Source: Temnothorax longispinosus (lineage: Eukaryota; Arthropoda; Insecta; Hymenoptera; Formicidae). From it: a stretch of 64,000 nucleotides of DNA. Below are positions 44,875 to 54,842 of this stretch, one piece after another. Below the pieces are notes generated by a model. The model had not been told where the DNA came from. It saw only the letters and a program-made list of their open reading frames with translations, and did not search any database. The position numbers and the translations under genes are program-made. The stretch lies in contig NC_092364.1 in NCBI RefSeq assembly GCF_030848805.1, positions 14,055,447 to 14,119,446 of the forward strand, in the 5' to 3' direction. Positions within the stretch are counted from its first letter, which is position 1; the number at the start of each line of letters is the position of its first letter.

Positions 44875-47171
44875 AAAAGTCGTGTTTGCTCGACCCGACT
44901 GGCCAAATAATAAATATATTTCAAAATTCACAACGTTTCAACCGCATTTTCGGTCCTTCTCAAGTGATTCAGCTATGCATCCTCAAAACCGCGTACAAAA
45001 TATCGATTACGTCGCTGACATCGTGCCCTAACCACATCATGCACACGTAAAGCTAAAAAAGTGAAATAAGCTCACGATAGTCAAAAAGATAAAAACGCTC
45101 AGAAGTCATAAAATAAAAAGTAAGAATACAATTGAATTGTTAAGTTAAAAATAGTTAAGTTATAAATAGTTAAGTTATAAATAGTGTACAAAGTAAAATG
45201 TAAGGCTTACATATTCTGTGCGTCAAAACGGAAAGTGAGAGCGGTAGCGCAGAACGAAGAAACGTCGCAAGCCATAGCTGCGAACACATCAGTACAGTGT
45301 GACAGACGAAGTCATACTAAATGACCGATACATAACAAATAAATAGATGTGTTCACAGGTGGAAACGAGCAGAACAAAAGTGTAAATTAAGTGACGCCAA
45401 TCACACGGTTGTAATTCGCGGGCAGACTTTCCGTGTCTTTTTGAAGATTGATTGCGCAATCGCATTTTTTAATAAAAAACATCTCAGAGATTTCACGTTT
45501 TTTAAAGTGTCGCTCCTTATATAAAATTTTTGGTTGTTGCCAATTGAAATCGTGGTTATGCGTGAGACGGTGCTTACTAACCACAGAATGATTATCACTG
45601 TTCTTCCTAATATCACAACAATGTTCCTTAACCCGTGTCTCTAGGTGTCTTTTTGTTTGACCAATATATGCAGCGTTGCAATTAGCACAATCAATCTCAT
45701 ATATCAACTCCGTTTGCTTAAGATTCGGTAGCGTATCCTTCCCCCTTTTGATAATACAATCCAACTTTTTCGGAATGGTGAGGAGAACCCTGAATTCTGC
45801 ATCGCGCATTGTACGGCCAACACCGTCACTAAGACCCCTAATATACGGTATAGTGATAAACTTTCGAGGATCCTGGGCTACATTGTTACTGCTAGAACTA
45901 TTATTCTGACGTGTCTGTAGCTCGTTAAGTCTGATGTTAATGTACTTGTTAATTAATTTTATTGGATAACAATTATTAGAAAGGATCTTTTTTATTTCGA
46001 TTAAATTAGACTTATGAAAACGTACGTCAGATAAAAGAATAGCTCGGTCAACAAGATTACGTATAATATTAATTTTGTATTTAAGAGGGTGATTCGAAAA
46101 ATAGTTTATGTATCGCCCGGAAAAGGTCGGTTTTCGATACCAATTCGTAAGCAACACAGTCCCCTCTCGAATCACTATTGTGTCAAGAAAACTTAGAGAA
46201 CTATTCTTTTCTATTTCAAATGTAAATTTTAATCTGGAGTGATAACTATTAAAAACTCTAAGTAACTCGTCAATACCAGATCCAGGAACGATCGCGAAAA
46301 TGTCGTCAACATATCTTTTAAAAAAGGAAATATGAAAACTGAGCAATTGCAAACAATGCGTCTCAAGGTCCTCCATGACCATATTCGCCAAAATCGGAGA
46401 GAGAGGGGAACCCATCGGACTTCCGAAGATTTGCTCATAAATTTGACCATCAAAAGAAAAACTAGTGGAACTCAGAATCAAGTCCACAGCTGACAAGAAT
46501 TGAGGACGGCTGAGCTTCGTCTCTTTAGAGATGTGATTCCACCTCCGTTCAATCGCTCTCAAAACAAGGTCTTTAGGGATGTTAGTGAAAAGAGACGCGA
46601 CATCCAAAGAGATCAAAACATCATCCTCCCCAATCCTTACGTCACGAATCAATTCAACAAAAGACCAACCGTCTTTAATATATGACTTTGGTTTAGGGAC
46701 AGATTTTTCTAAGATGTTGTGTAAAAAATAAGCCATGTTATATAGTGGACTCCCTAAAGTAGAAACAATAATTCGTAATGGTGAGCCATCCTTGTGAATC
46801 TTCGGAAGTCCGTAACAACGTGGGAGGTTCCCATTGGTACAATTTAAATGCCTAAATAATTGTTCACTGATAATGTCCTTGCTAAACCAAGACTTTGCCA
46901 AATTATTAATTTTAGATGTTATCCGTCTAGTGGGATCATTCTTAAGTTTTTTGTAAGTCAAACTATCATTAAGCAAATCGATCATCTTATTGACATAAGT
47001 ATTTCTCTCTAAAATTACTGTGACTTGGCCCTTATCTGCCCTGGTAACAAGAAGATCATCATTATTACGTAGAAAACTTTTGCAAAATTTAAATTCTTGT
47101 AATATAAACCTGTCGATGTAGTTAGTATGTTTATTTTTGCGCAAAAATTTAAACAGAGAGTTAGAAATACG
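44875..47171 (-). mobile_element. Penelope-like element, longest copy
   Basis: Minus-strand PLE of 2.3 kb, 5'-truncated within the coding region at 47171, where it abuts an inverted partial copy head to head. It is nearly identical to the split PLE (2928-4891 plus 34673-35303) and carries the undisturbed hAT target GTTCCCAT at 46827-46834. Its 3' end lacks about 45 terminal bases that the partner copy retains. Confidence 0.92.
45387..47171 (-). CDS. PLE reverse transcriptase with GIY-YIG endonuclease, 5'-truncated
   Basis: An open frame of at least 585 codons (first Met ending at 47144), continuous upstream to the truncation at 47171. N-terminal landmarks are NYIDRFILQEFKFCKSFL and a PLE palm entry LPRCYGLPKIHKDGSPLRI. 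These are followed by motif A DVASLFTNIP, motif B GSPMGSPLSPILANMV, catalytic FFKRYVDDIFAIV, then NWYRKPTFSGRYINYFSNHP. The C-terminal GIY-YIG nuclease has YEIDCANCNAAYIGQTKRH, RVKEH, and a His/Cys-containing tail to the stop at 45387. Full PLE proteins are longer, and the split copy at 34673 shows about 50 further N-terminal residues. The frame is intact, but with no promoter or N-terminus it is unlikely to be autonomous. Confidence 0.9.
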   Translation of the reverse strand, partial: RISNSLFKFLRKNKHTNYIDRFILQEFKFCKSFLRNNDDLLVTRADKGQVTVILERNTYVNKMIDLLNDSLTYKKLKNDPTRRITSKINNLAKSWFSKDIISEQLFRHLNCTNGNLPRCYGLPKIHKDGSPLRIIVSTLGSPLYNMAYFLHNILEKSVPKPKSYIKDGWSFVELIRDVRIGEDDVLISLDVASLFTNIPKDLVLRAIERRWNHISKETKLSRPQFLSAVDLILSSTSFSFDGQIYEQIFGSPMGSPLSPILANMVMEDLETHCLQLLSFHISFFKRYVDDIFAIVPGSGIDELLRVFNSYHSRLKFTFEIEKNSSLSFLDTIVIREGTVLLTNWYRKPTFSGRYINYFSNHPLKYKINIIRNLVDRAILLSDVRFHKSNLIEIKKILSNNCYPIKLINKYINIRLNELQTRQNNSSSSNNVAQDPRKFITIPYIRGLSDGVGRTMRDAEFRVLLTIPKKLDCIIKRGKDTLPNLKQTELIYEIDCANCNAAYIGQTKRHLETRVKEHCCDIRKNSDNHSVVSKHRLTHNHDFNWQQPKILYKERHFKKREISEMFFIKKCDCAINLQKDTESLPANYNRVIGVT

Positions 47172-48332
47172 AAATAAAAAAGATCCTTTCTAATAATTGT
47201 TATCCAATAAAATTAATTAACAAGTACATTAACATCAGACTTAACGAGCTACAGACACGTCAGAATAATAGTTCTAGCAGTAACAATGTAGCCCAGGATC
47301 CTCGAAAGTTTATCACTATACCGTATATTAGGGGTCTTAGTGACGGTGTTGGCCGTACAATGCGCGATGCAGAATTCAGGGTTCTCCTCACCATTCCGAA
47401 AAAGTTGGATTGTATTATCAAAAGGGGGAAGGATACGCTACCGAATCTTAAGCAAACGGAGTTGATATATGAGATTGATTGTGCTAATTGCAACGCTGCA
47501 TATATTGGTCAAACAAAAAGACACCTAGAGACACGGGTTAAGGAACATTGTTGTGATATTAGGAAGAACAGTGATAATCATTCTGTGGTTAGTAAGCACC
47601 GTCTCACGCATAACCACGATTTCAATTGGCAACAACCAAAAATTTTATATAAGGAGCGACACTTTAAAAAACGTGAAATCTCTGAGATGTTTTTTATTAA
47701 AAAATGCGATTGCGCAATCAATCTTCAAAAAGACACGGAAAGTCTGCCCGCGAATTACAACCGTGTGATTGGCGTCACTTAATTTACACTTTTGTTCTGC
47801 TCGTTTCCACCTGTGAACACATCTATTATGTATCGGTCATTTAGTATGACTTCGTCTGTCACACTGTACTGATGTGTTCGCAGCTATGGCTTGCGACGTT
47901 TCTTCGTTCTGCGCTACCGCTCTCACTTTCCGTTTTGACGCACAGAATATGTAAGCCTTACATTTTACTTTGTACACTATTTATAACTTAACTATTTATA
48001 ACTTAACTATTTTTAACTTAACAATTCAATTGTATTCTTACTTTTTATTTTATGACTTCTGAGCGTTTTTATCTTTTTGACTATCGTGAGCTTATTTCAC
48101 TTTTTTAGCTTTACGTGTGCATGATGTGGTTAGGGCACGATGTCAGCGACGTAATCGATATTTTGTACGCGGTTTTGAGGATGCATAGCTGAATCACTTG
48201 AGAAGGACCGAAAATGCGGTTGAAACGTTGTGAATTTTGAAATATATTTATTATTTGGCCAGTCGGGTCGAGCAAACACGACTTTTGTTTTGTATTTATT
48301 TACTGGCGAAGGAAGCTTCTTATTTTGTTTAT
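47172..48332 (+). mobile_element. Penelope-like element, inverted partial copy
   Basis: The plus-strand copy of the last ~1.1 kb starts in the thumb region (KKILSNNCYPIKL) and keeps the GIY-YIG domain and 3' untranslated region. It meets the minus copy at 47171 with a 1-2 base overlap. Its sequence matches the corresponding part of the minus copy almost without difference. It ends after GGCGAAGGAAGC and an AT tail, followed at once by the 12-bp duplication. Confidence 0.9.
47173..47782 (+). pseudogene. PLE GIY-YIG domain fragment
   Basis: An open frame in phase with the full protein, from KKILSNNCYP to the stop at 47782. It contains the whole GIY-YIG nuclease (YEIDCANCNAAYIGQTKRH ... RVKEHCCDIRKN) but none of the reverse transcriptase catalytic motifs. 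The internal Met at 47360 is not a natural start. Confidence 0.88.
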
Positions 48333-48344
48333 AACATTGAGAAT
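48333..48344. repeat. 12-bp TSD AACATTGAGAAT, right
   Basis: Directly repeats 44863-44874. It closes the composite PLE insertion. Confidence 0.88.
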
Positions 48345-48581
48345 TTTATTGACGAGGACAGGGATATTCATGAGTTGCCACGGCGAACGTATACACGCTT
48401 CGAGAAAAATGTCGAATGAAAAAGCTCGCGACAATAAAAATGGTTGGCCCGATTCCAGACGCTCGAGATTTCCGCGAGGAGCAGCATTCTCTTATATATC
48501 GTCGGCGATTCTATAAGTAACGTTGTCACGAGACGTCCACTCGTAATATACCACGATATTTTTAATAATCGAGCTTTCCCG

Positions 48582-48612
<31 letters not shown>

Positions 48613-49145
48613 ATTTCTCCGTATGATGGAGCTTATGGAGCTTTATCCCATATCTACAAGCGCTGATATATGAGAATGCCGTTGGAGAATATTTCCGATA
48701 TATTCAGGTTGTACACATACGTATAGCGTCGCGCGATATTATTAATAAAATGAAAGAAGAGAAAATACGTTCTCTAATACGGAATAATGGACCATAATTA
48801 TCAAAGTTGTAACGACGCGAATATATATATTTACAAAATGTGTAACGAGGGCCTACTGCGCGTTGCATTATGATCCTTTTACTTCTGCTTTCTACTCCGG
48901 CAACAAAGTTTCACGCAGAGCGCTTTCGCCGCCAGAATTATCGCGGCTCCCGAGTAAACTGCGGGGCCAAACGTTGCGGCTCCGAAGTTCGCCGGCATTC
49001 TGCGCTCATTATTAACGTCCGCGTAGCGAAGTGACGCGCGCGATACTCGAGCCCGAGCCCGCGAGCGCGCGTTGTTGCCCCGAAATTAACTGCAGGCCAA
49101 TCCGGAATTGCCGCCGCGCGCAGGTGCGGTTTTACGGGGTGAATT

Positions 49146-49300
49146 TGTATGTAAACAGGGTTCGATCCATCTCCATCAGCAGCCGGGGCCCTCTCGGAAT
49201 TGGAGTTCGAGAACTGTTTGGCTGCGCCGTTAACGGAAATTAATGTTATGAACTCAATGTGCCACCGAACCGGACGTGAATTGATACGACTTTGCGAACT
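49146..49300. repeat. Diverged local duplication, unit 1
   Basis: Shares with 49690-49855 the ordered words TTTGTATGTAAACA, TTCGATC, ACGGAAATTAA, AACTCAAT, CGGA, GAATTGATA and ACTTT, with variable spacers. The order is conserved over about 160 bases, so common origin is likely, but the function is unknown. Confidence 0.55.
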
Positions 49301-49689
49301 GCTCTTATACCGCGATTATGAATCCTATGGGCCAAATGCGTTCCTTGGCAAGCGTCGTACTCGATTCTCGAACATCATCGAAGCTTCGTTATTAAACCAG
49401 CCTGGACTACTTCAATCTTCCTCATCTTCATCTAACAATGACGTCTGTGAATTTTCAGCCAATTTCTCACACTTTATAACGTGCGAGCGCGCTTCAAGAA
49501 TATTTGTTTTCCTTTATTTACAGTATCAGTGGCGTGCTAATTTTTAGCGAGATAGAATCTCAACCAGCCACTTATCGCAAAGCCACGGCTCGGCTTCGTC
49601 CGTGCGATTGATGCCGCGCGAACAGAAAGTGGCTGACGGCAGATTAGATGGAAATTGCATCGCCGAGAAACAATTTAACTGTTCGTATT

Positions 49690-49855
49690 TGTATGTAAAC
49701 AAGTTTCGATCGGTCGACGTCCCGCGTTCGCCGGCGCGGCTTACCCCATCCGCGACGGACGCTTACCCCCTAGCAAAATCGTTGACGGAAATTAACGATA
49801 TTAACTCAATACGGCGGGGCGCCGGATACGAATTGATATAACTTTATAGACCCCG
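49690..49855. repeat. Diverged local duplication, unit 2
   Basis: Counterpart of 49146-49300, about 545 bases downstream in the same orientation. A short frame crosses it, but the two units do not keep the same reading frame, arguing against protein coding. Confidence 0.55.
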
Positions 49856-52223
49856 CGCGCGCGCGCACACACAGGCAACTCGCACCCCTTTCCAAACGAT
49901 AATCTGCAGCGAGACAAATGTACCTCCGCGAAATTCCGACCAGCTCCCGGCTGCTGCTGCCCGAACGAGCGGGCACCAGCTGTCCCATTTAATAGAGCAA
50001 TAAAGACGTGAATGGAGCTTTGATTTATGTGCCTCCTATTATTATCAGTTCTGACTTCCCGGGATAACGTAACGTTCATATGCTACGGATTTTAGTTACG
50101 GATTCGGTACCGACACCTGATTGACTCACAATGGCGAGCTCACCTATGGCTTTTTCTCCCCTTCGGCTTTATGACGTTTTTCCCGGTAGAACCGCATTTG
50201 GAAAAACGTCCCGTGAGAGGAAACAGCTATATGTAAAAAAATATATTTATATTCCCTCGCCATGCGCGAACCGCGCGTGCAATATGTTACGCTTTTCGCG
50301 ACACGCTGGCTAGAACGCAAAGATACCCCACGCAAATTAATCTTGTCGCTCTGTTAACGCGTCGCCGTTTTCGTCCGATGTCGAAAACTGTCGGAGCCTA
50401 GCTCCCCTAAATTTTTCGCGACGCGGATCACCGCGCTCTGAGAAGAGGTGCAGAATGAGGCGCGCGGAGACGTGTATAACCGGTTCCCTATGGCGTCTCT
50501 AAATACCTCGTACATGGCGCTGACATTTTCACGCAACGCGCGGTGACATTCGTCACCGTCGACGGCACGACGGGAAAGGAGAAAAAAAGTGAGAGAAAGG
50601 AGAAAGAGACGCACACGCGCGCGCGAGGCCCTCGTTTAACGATCCACCTGTCGTCGAGCGAGGTATTAGGTGTGACTCCGTACGGCACGTTCTAAAAATA
50701 TGACGCCACGTGCTGCGACCGTGGCGGAAATACCGAACACCTCTCGGCTGTTCGCGCCATTCGGGATCGAGCATTATACGATCCATCGTTCTCGCATGAT
50801 GCAACCGAATCGTTTCTCCTCCTTCGCGTGGAATTGCATCTCTGCCTCTCCTTCCTTCCCGCCTGTTTACCCGTTCACCCGGTCCGTCGCTGGTGAATTA
50901 CCGGCTCGTTTGCATGCCGGCGCCTCCACGATGATCGGGGACACCGCTCGGAAGCCGTGTGTCTCGACTCGGTCAAGTGTACGACGCGAGCGATAAATGC
51001 AAATGAAGGAATAAGGATCTTCCCATCCGAGCGCCTTGCGTTTATCGCACACGCGCAGGGAGTACGGCGCGCTTATGCGTGCAAACAGGCGAGTCGATAT
51101 TTTAGTAACGCAGAAAAAGTCATGCGAATGAAAGATCCTCCAGCTGCACGTTTACGAGCGCGATGCACTCCAGGGCAGATGGAAATCGCCGAATTATTTA
51201 AATCCTTACCATTATGGCCAGAATATGTACTTAAACCACTTGGGAGTTTCAGTTTTACTTCCATGTTGTAGATTAGCAAGTAAATACTTCCACTCCTCTC
51301 TTCTTCCATTTCTTGCTCGCGAACAGTTCTGGTCGTACGGTATATTTTCTAATGTGCCATTACGACGTTATTAATAGTATGTTATTAATTCATGTTCTTT
51401 AATTTGCTATCACCTGTGCAGTTCAATACAACAACCGGTCCCACCTACGGGGTGACCACGTACGTGCCACCCTGTAGAGAGTGTAATTGATATTCGAGTC
51501 ACTTCACTACTAGACTTACCGTACCGGATTATGTAGTTACACGTGCGCGGATTAGAAATATTGTGGGTAGTTTTCACGCCGAGCGAAGTAATCAATCGTT
51601 TTATTACAATTTTATTATAATTGTAGGAGAGAAAGAGAGCGAGAGAGAGAGGGGGGGAGAGGGAAAGAGCAAATATCTAGTGGCACTTCGCGTGGTTTGC
51701 GCGGAGATTATTGCCCCGTTTAAATTCATAATAGGCCGTTAATTTCGAGGTTTCGTTTGCTCAGCTGCAATCGATCGCAAACGATAGGGCGAGGCTCGAG
51801 GACAATCGATCCTATGCGAGCGCAAGTCTATCCGCCCTCGAAGCGTTAATCGCCGACGTTTTTTTCCTTTCCATTTGCCCAAACTAACCCCTATACTCCA
51901 AATCATCAGTCTCGCGCGACCTCGTCATTAAAATGCAACGAAAGACGCGGCGTACTAGATGTAGAAAGGGAGAAAATGTCGCGCGTCATAATGTCGTTCC
52001 TTTTACCGCGCTGCTCCCTCGTTGGAAAAATTGTGTAGACTGCTGATGGGGGAGAGCCTAGAGCGCGCATCCCTTATTATTTACTCTCATATTATGAGCT
52101 TTCGTAAAAAAAAAGAACAGTAAGCATAAGGAATGGATGATGTTGAAACGTATGCGCATTGTATGCAGATGGATTTAATTAATAACGTGAGTAATTGAAG
52201 AGAATGGATATGTGTCGCCATAT

Positions 52224-52655
52224 CTCGTGCATATTTCATGAACAAGAAGCGACAGCATTGATAGTCTCAGATGTATTTATATCTTAAGAATTAAAAGTGA
52301 CATAAAGGATAATGAAAAATGCTTTTAAATTCCATAATCCGATATTGCGGATAGAGCATAATAAATCAGATTGATATTTCTTTCGAAGGAACTTCTATAT
52401 TATTTCGCGAAAAAAAGCACGAAACGGTGAGCTCGTGCATATTTCATGAACGAGAAACGACAGGATTGATAGTCTCGGATGTATTTATATCCCAAGAATT
52501 AAAAGTGACATAAAGGATGCTTTGATTTGCTTAATGAAGAATGGTTTTAAATTCCATAATAATCCGATGTTGCGGATAGAGCGTAATAAATCCGATTGAT
52601 ATTCCCCTCGAAGGAACTTCTGTATTACGTCACGAAAGAAACACGAAATGGTGCG
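52224..52655. repeat. Two tandem ~208-220-bp units
   Basis: CTCGTGCATATTTCATGAAC starts at 52224 and again at 52432. Both units contain GATAGTCTC, ATTAAAAGTGACATAAAGGA, TTCCATAATCCGAT or a variant, and GAAGGAACTTCT. Unit 2 has a ~17-base insertion and several substitutions. It is non-coding. Confidence 0.85.
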
Positions 52656-53500
52656 GGCTTCATAATCGAGTTATAATTGTCGGGGTTCCATTGGGTTTAC
52701 CTGAATACACACGAAGCTTACGCATTCGGATCACGTAAGAGCCACGCTTCCTGACGAAAAAAAGCTGGCTCTCCCGCGGCTCTCTGCGAAAGATTTTTTC
52801 ATAATCCCATGACGCACGTATACGCCATGCAACAGCGACGGGCACGTGCCGGCCGTTATGACTTCCTTTGCAACCAAATTTAATTTACAACGGCCGCCCG
52901 CGGTGCTCAATTTTCGTTCCCCTTTCAGCTCATACTCTCGAGAATAGCCTCCTCTCGCTACGTAGCTCGCCTACGATTTCCGAGATAAATAAACATGTAC
53001 GAGCAACAGTTCGTAAACGAACTAATTTTATACTTTCCTTCTGTTTTATGTCTACCCGTGGGTCGTTAGCAAAGCTGGCCACGTGTCGATGGTAGGATTA
53101 TCCATTTGTACGCGTAAAATTCTGGTAACGAGACCGTTGTAAAATTAAAATCCGTTTCGCGAATACTATATCAGATAGGTATGTCAAACACTCGCAGGCA
53201 GTAATTGTTACATTAGTAAACTTTTTCGACATTTTTAGAAAAAAAGTTTATCGTTTGAAATATTATAAAATTATTTAATTCATTTTATTCATCGTTCATC
53301 CGTAACATTTGATTTTTAATGGTTCTAAACCTCAACGGCTCTAATACCAAGAATCGGAGATCGTGTCATCGCGTCACATAGTGATATTTAAATGTGAACG
53401 ACCGTGTCGCGCGCCATACATCCGGCGATCACGTATTGATGGTGGCGTGGTGTTGTATCGGTTCATGCGTTCCTCCTCCCCGGTGTACCTACCGGTTTGT

Positions 53501-53570
53501 TCGACCGTACCCTTAACGGTCTGCCACGGATCGATTTCCGATAATCAGGAACCGAACACCGGCAACGAGC
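53501..53570 (+). repeat. Duplicated 70-bp segment, unit 1
   Basis: TCGACCGTACCCTTAACGG ... GATCGATTTCCGATAATCAG ... CAACGAGC. It matches 54148-54217 with about eight substitutions and no gaps, in the same orientation, 647 bases apart. Weak similarity continues downstream (AGGGA, GAAGAATCAA). Confidence 0.8.
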
Positions 53571-54147
53571 CGCCAGCAGTTCGCAGGGAATAGGGAGGGA
53601 AAGCTCGAAGAATCAAACTAGGGAACGAAAGAACATACGACACGGTTCAGTGCGTCTCAGTTGCTTTATTCGGTAAATTCGTACATTACAGGATGCTATA
53701 AATCTGCGAATTTCGAGGCAGGGCGAATCGTTCGGGCAAAATGTAAATGTAGCGTCGCTCCGAAGCGCCGCTTTAAACTGTTTACAGAAAATTTTTTAAA
53801 GCTTTGTCTCCATGAATTTTTATATAAATTTTATAGCGATATTTTTCTCGCGTTAATTTAATGCATATATATCTATTATAATATTTGCACGTAATACAAC
53901 CACATTTTTTTCGGAAGATTCCAACAAAGTATTTTCTGTAACGGCATAAAACACTCAAGTGATGAAACCATGTATTAGACAAAGTGTTTACATTATGTTG
54001 AAATTTTGAGATGCCGGCGCGTGGCAGATCCACTGATTTATCGGAGAAAATATCATATATCCACTAATCATATGTTTGGTGGCCCATGGGAGAAAGAGAG
54101 AGAGCGAGACAGAGAGCGAAAGAGTAAAGGAGTTCCGACCAACTTAG

Positions 54148-54217
54148 TCGACCGTGCCCTTAACGGCTTGCCGGGGATCGATTTCCGATAATCAGAAACC
54201 GAACACCGCCAACGAGC
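54148..54217 (+). repeat. Duplicated 70-bp segment, unit 2
   Basis: Second copy of the 53501-53570 segment. The core GATCGATTTCCGATAATCAG is identical in both. It is non-coding as far as can be seen. Confidence 0.8.
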
Positions 54218-54817
54218 TGACTGCGATCGCGAGGGAAGACTGAAAAAAGAATCAAGGAGAAAAGGGGCGAAAGAAGGGAATCAAGGAGAACGGAAAACGA
54301 AAGGAAGGGAGGAGAGAGATATTGGGAGCCGATGGATGTGCGAGCTTGATGGTTATACTAGCCAACGAAACTCCCCCGCACGCTTGATGGAGAATCCTTT
54401 TAAATCGTCCTTCTCGTCTCGATTGTCGATATGACATGGAAGTTAACGGTTGAATTACTCCGATTTTCCCCCGAAGATTTCCAATAAAGACACCGCCGCG
54501 CCGCTTTGCTGCAAATAACGAAAAGCGATTAATTTAGATAAGTAGGAACACTAGTAGTCGATGGAGTCAAGTGGAAGTTAGTGTTACAGGCTATTTAACA
54601 CGCGACGGACAAATTTGATAATGCATTTTTGTACGATAGATTATTGCCCGTGAGATTCATGTATCCTATATCGCCTGCTTATATCTCGTGATTGATCTCG
54701 TACATGCTGCGTTACGACACCGCCATCATTTTTCAGCGCTCGATTCCGCAAAATCGAATCGCCGTTCTCGAGACACGCGCATGCACGTTTCCCAGCTTCC
54801 CGAGTAGCGTAGGTATA

Positions 54818-54842
54818 TATCGCCACCTCGTAGGTGGCGATA
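54818..54842. repeat. Perfect 11-bp stem hairpin
   Basis: TATCGCCACCT and AGGTGGCGATA are exact reverse complements around a CGT loop. The GC-rich stem stands alone in unique sequence. It could be a palindromic binding site or a small structured RNA element; nothing in the context decides. Confidence 0.6.

Larger units (their letters stand above)
48345..52223. other. Unique-looking DNA, no gene recognised
   Basis: A CT microsatellite occupies 48586-48613 and a GA-rich tract 51626-51668. CpG-rich stretches alternate with AT-rich ones. Many short frames lie on both strands, none with recognisable similarity. A diverged local duplication (49146-49300 and 49690-49855) is listed separately. The content is compatible with intergenic or intronic regulatory DNA. 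Confidence 0.5.

Noticed and set aside
45387..48287. Interpretation of the PLE pair as an inverted duplication of the locus after a single insertion
   Set aside because: The 12-bp target duplication brackets the composite exactly, and both copies begin at different 5' truncation points, which fits a single composite integration better.
49150..49170. tRNA-like T-arm motif GGTTCGATCC
   Set aside because: No acceptor stem, D arm or anticodon arm can be placed around it, and the word belongs to the diverged duplication at 49146-49300.
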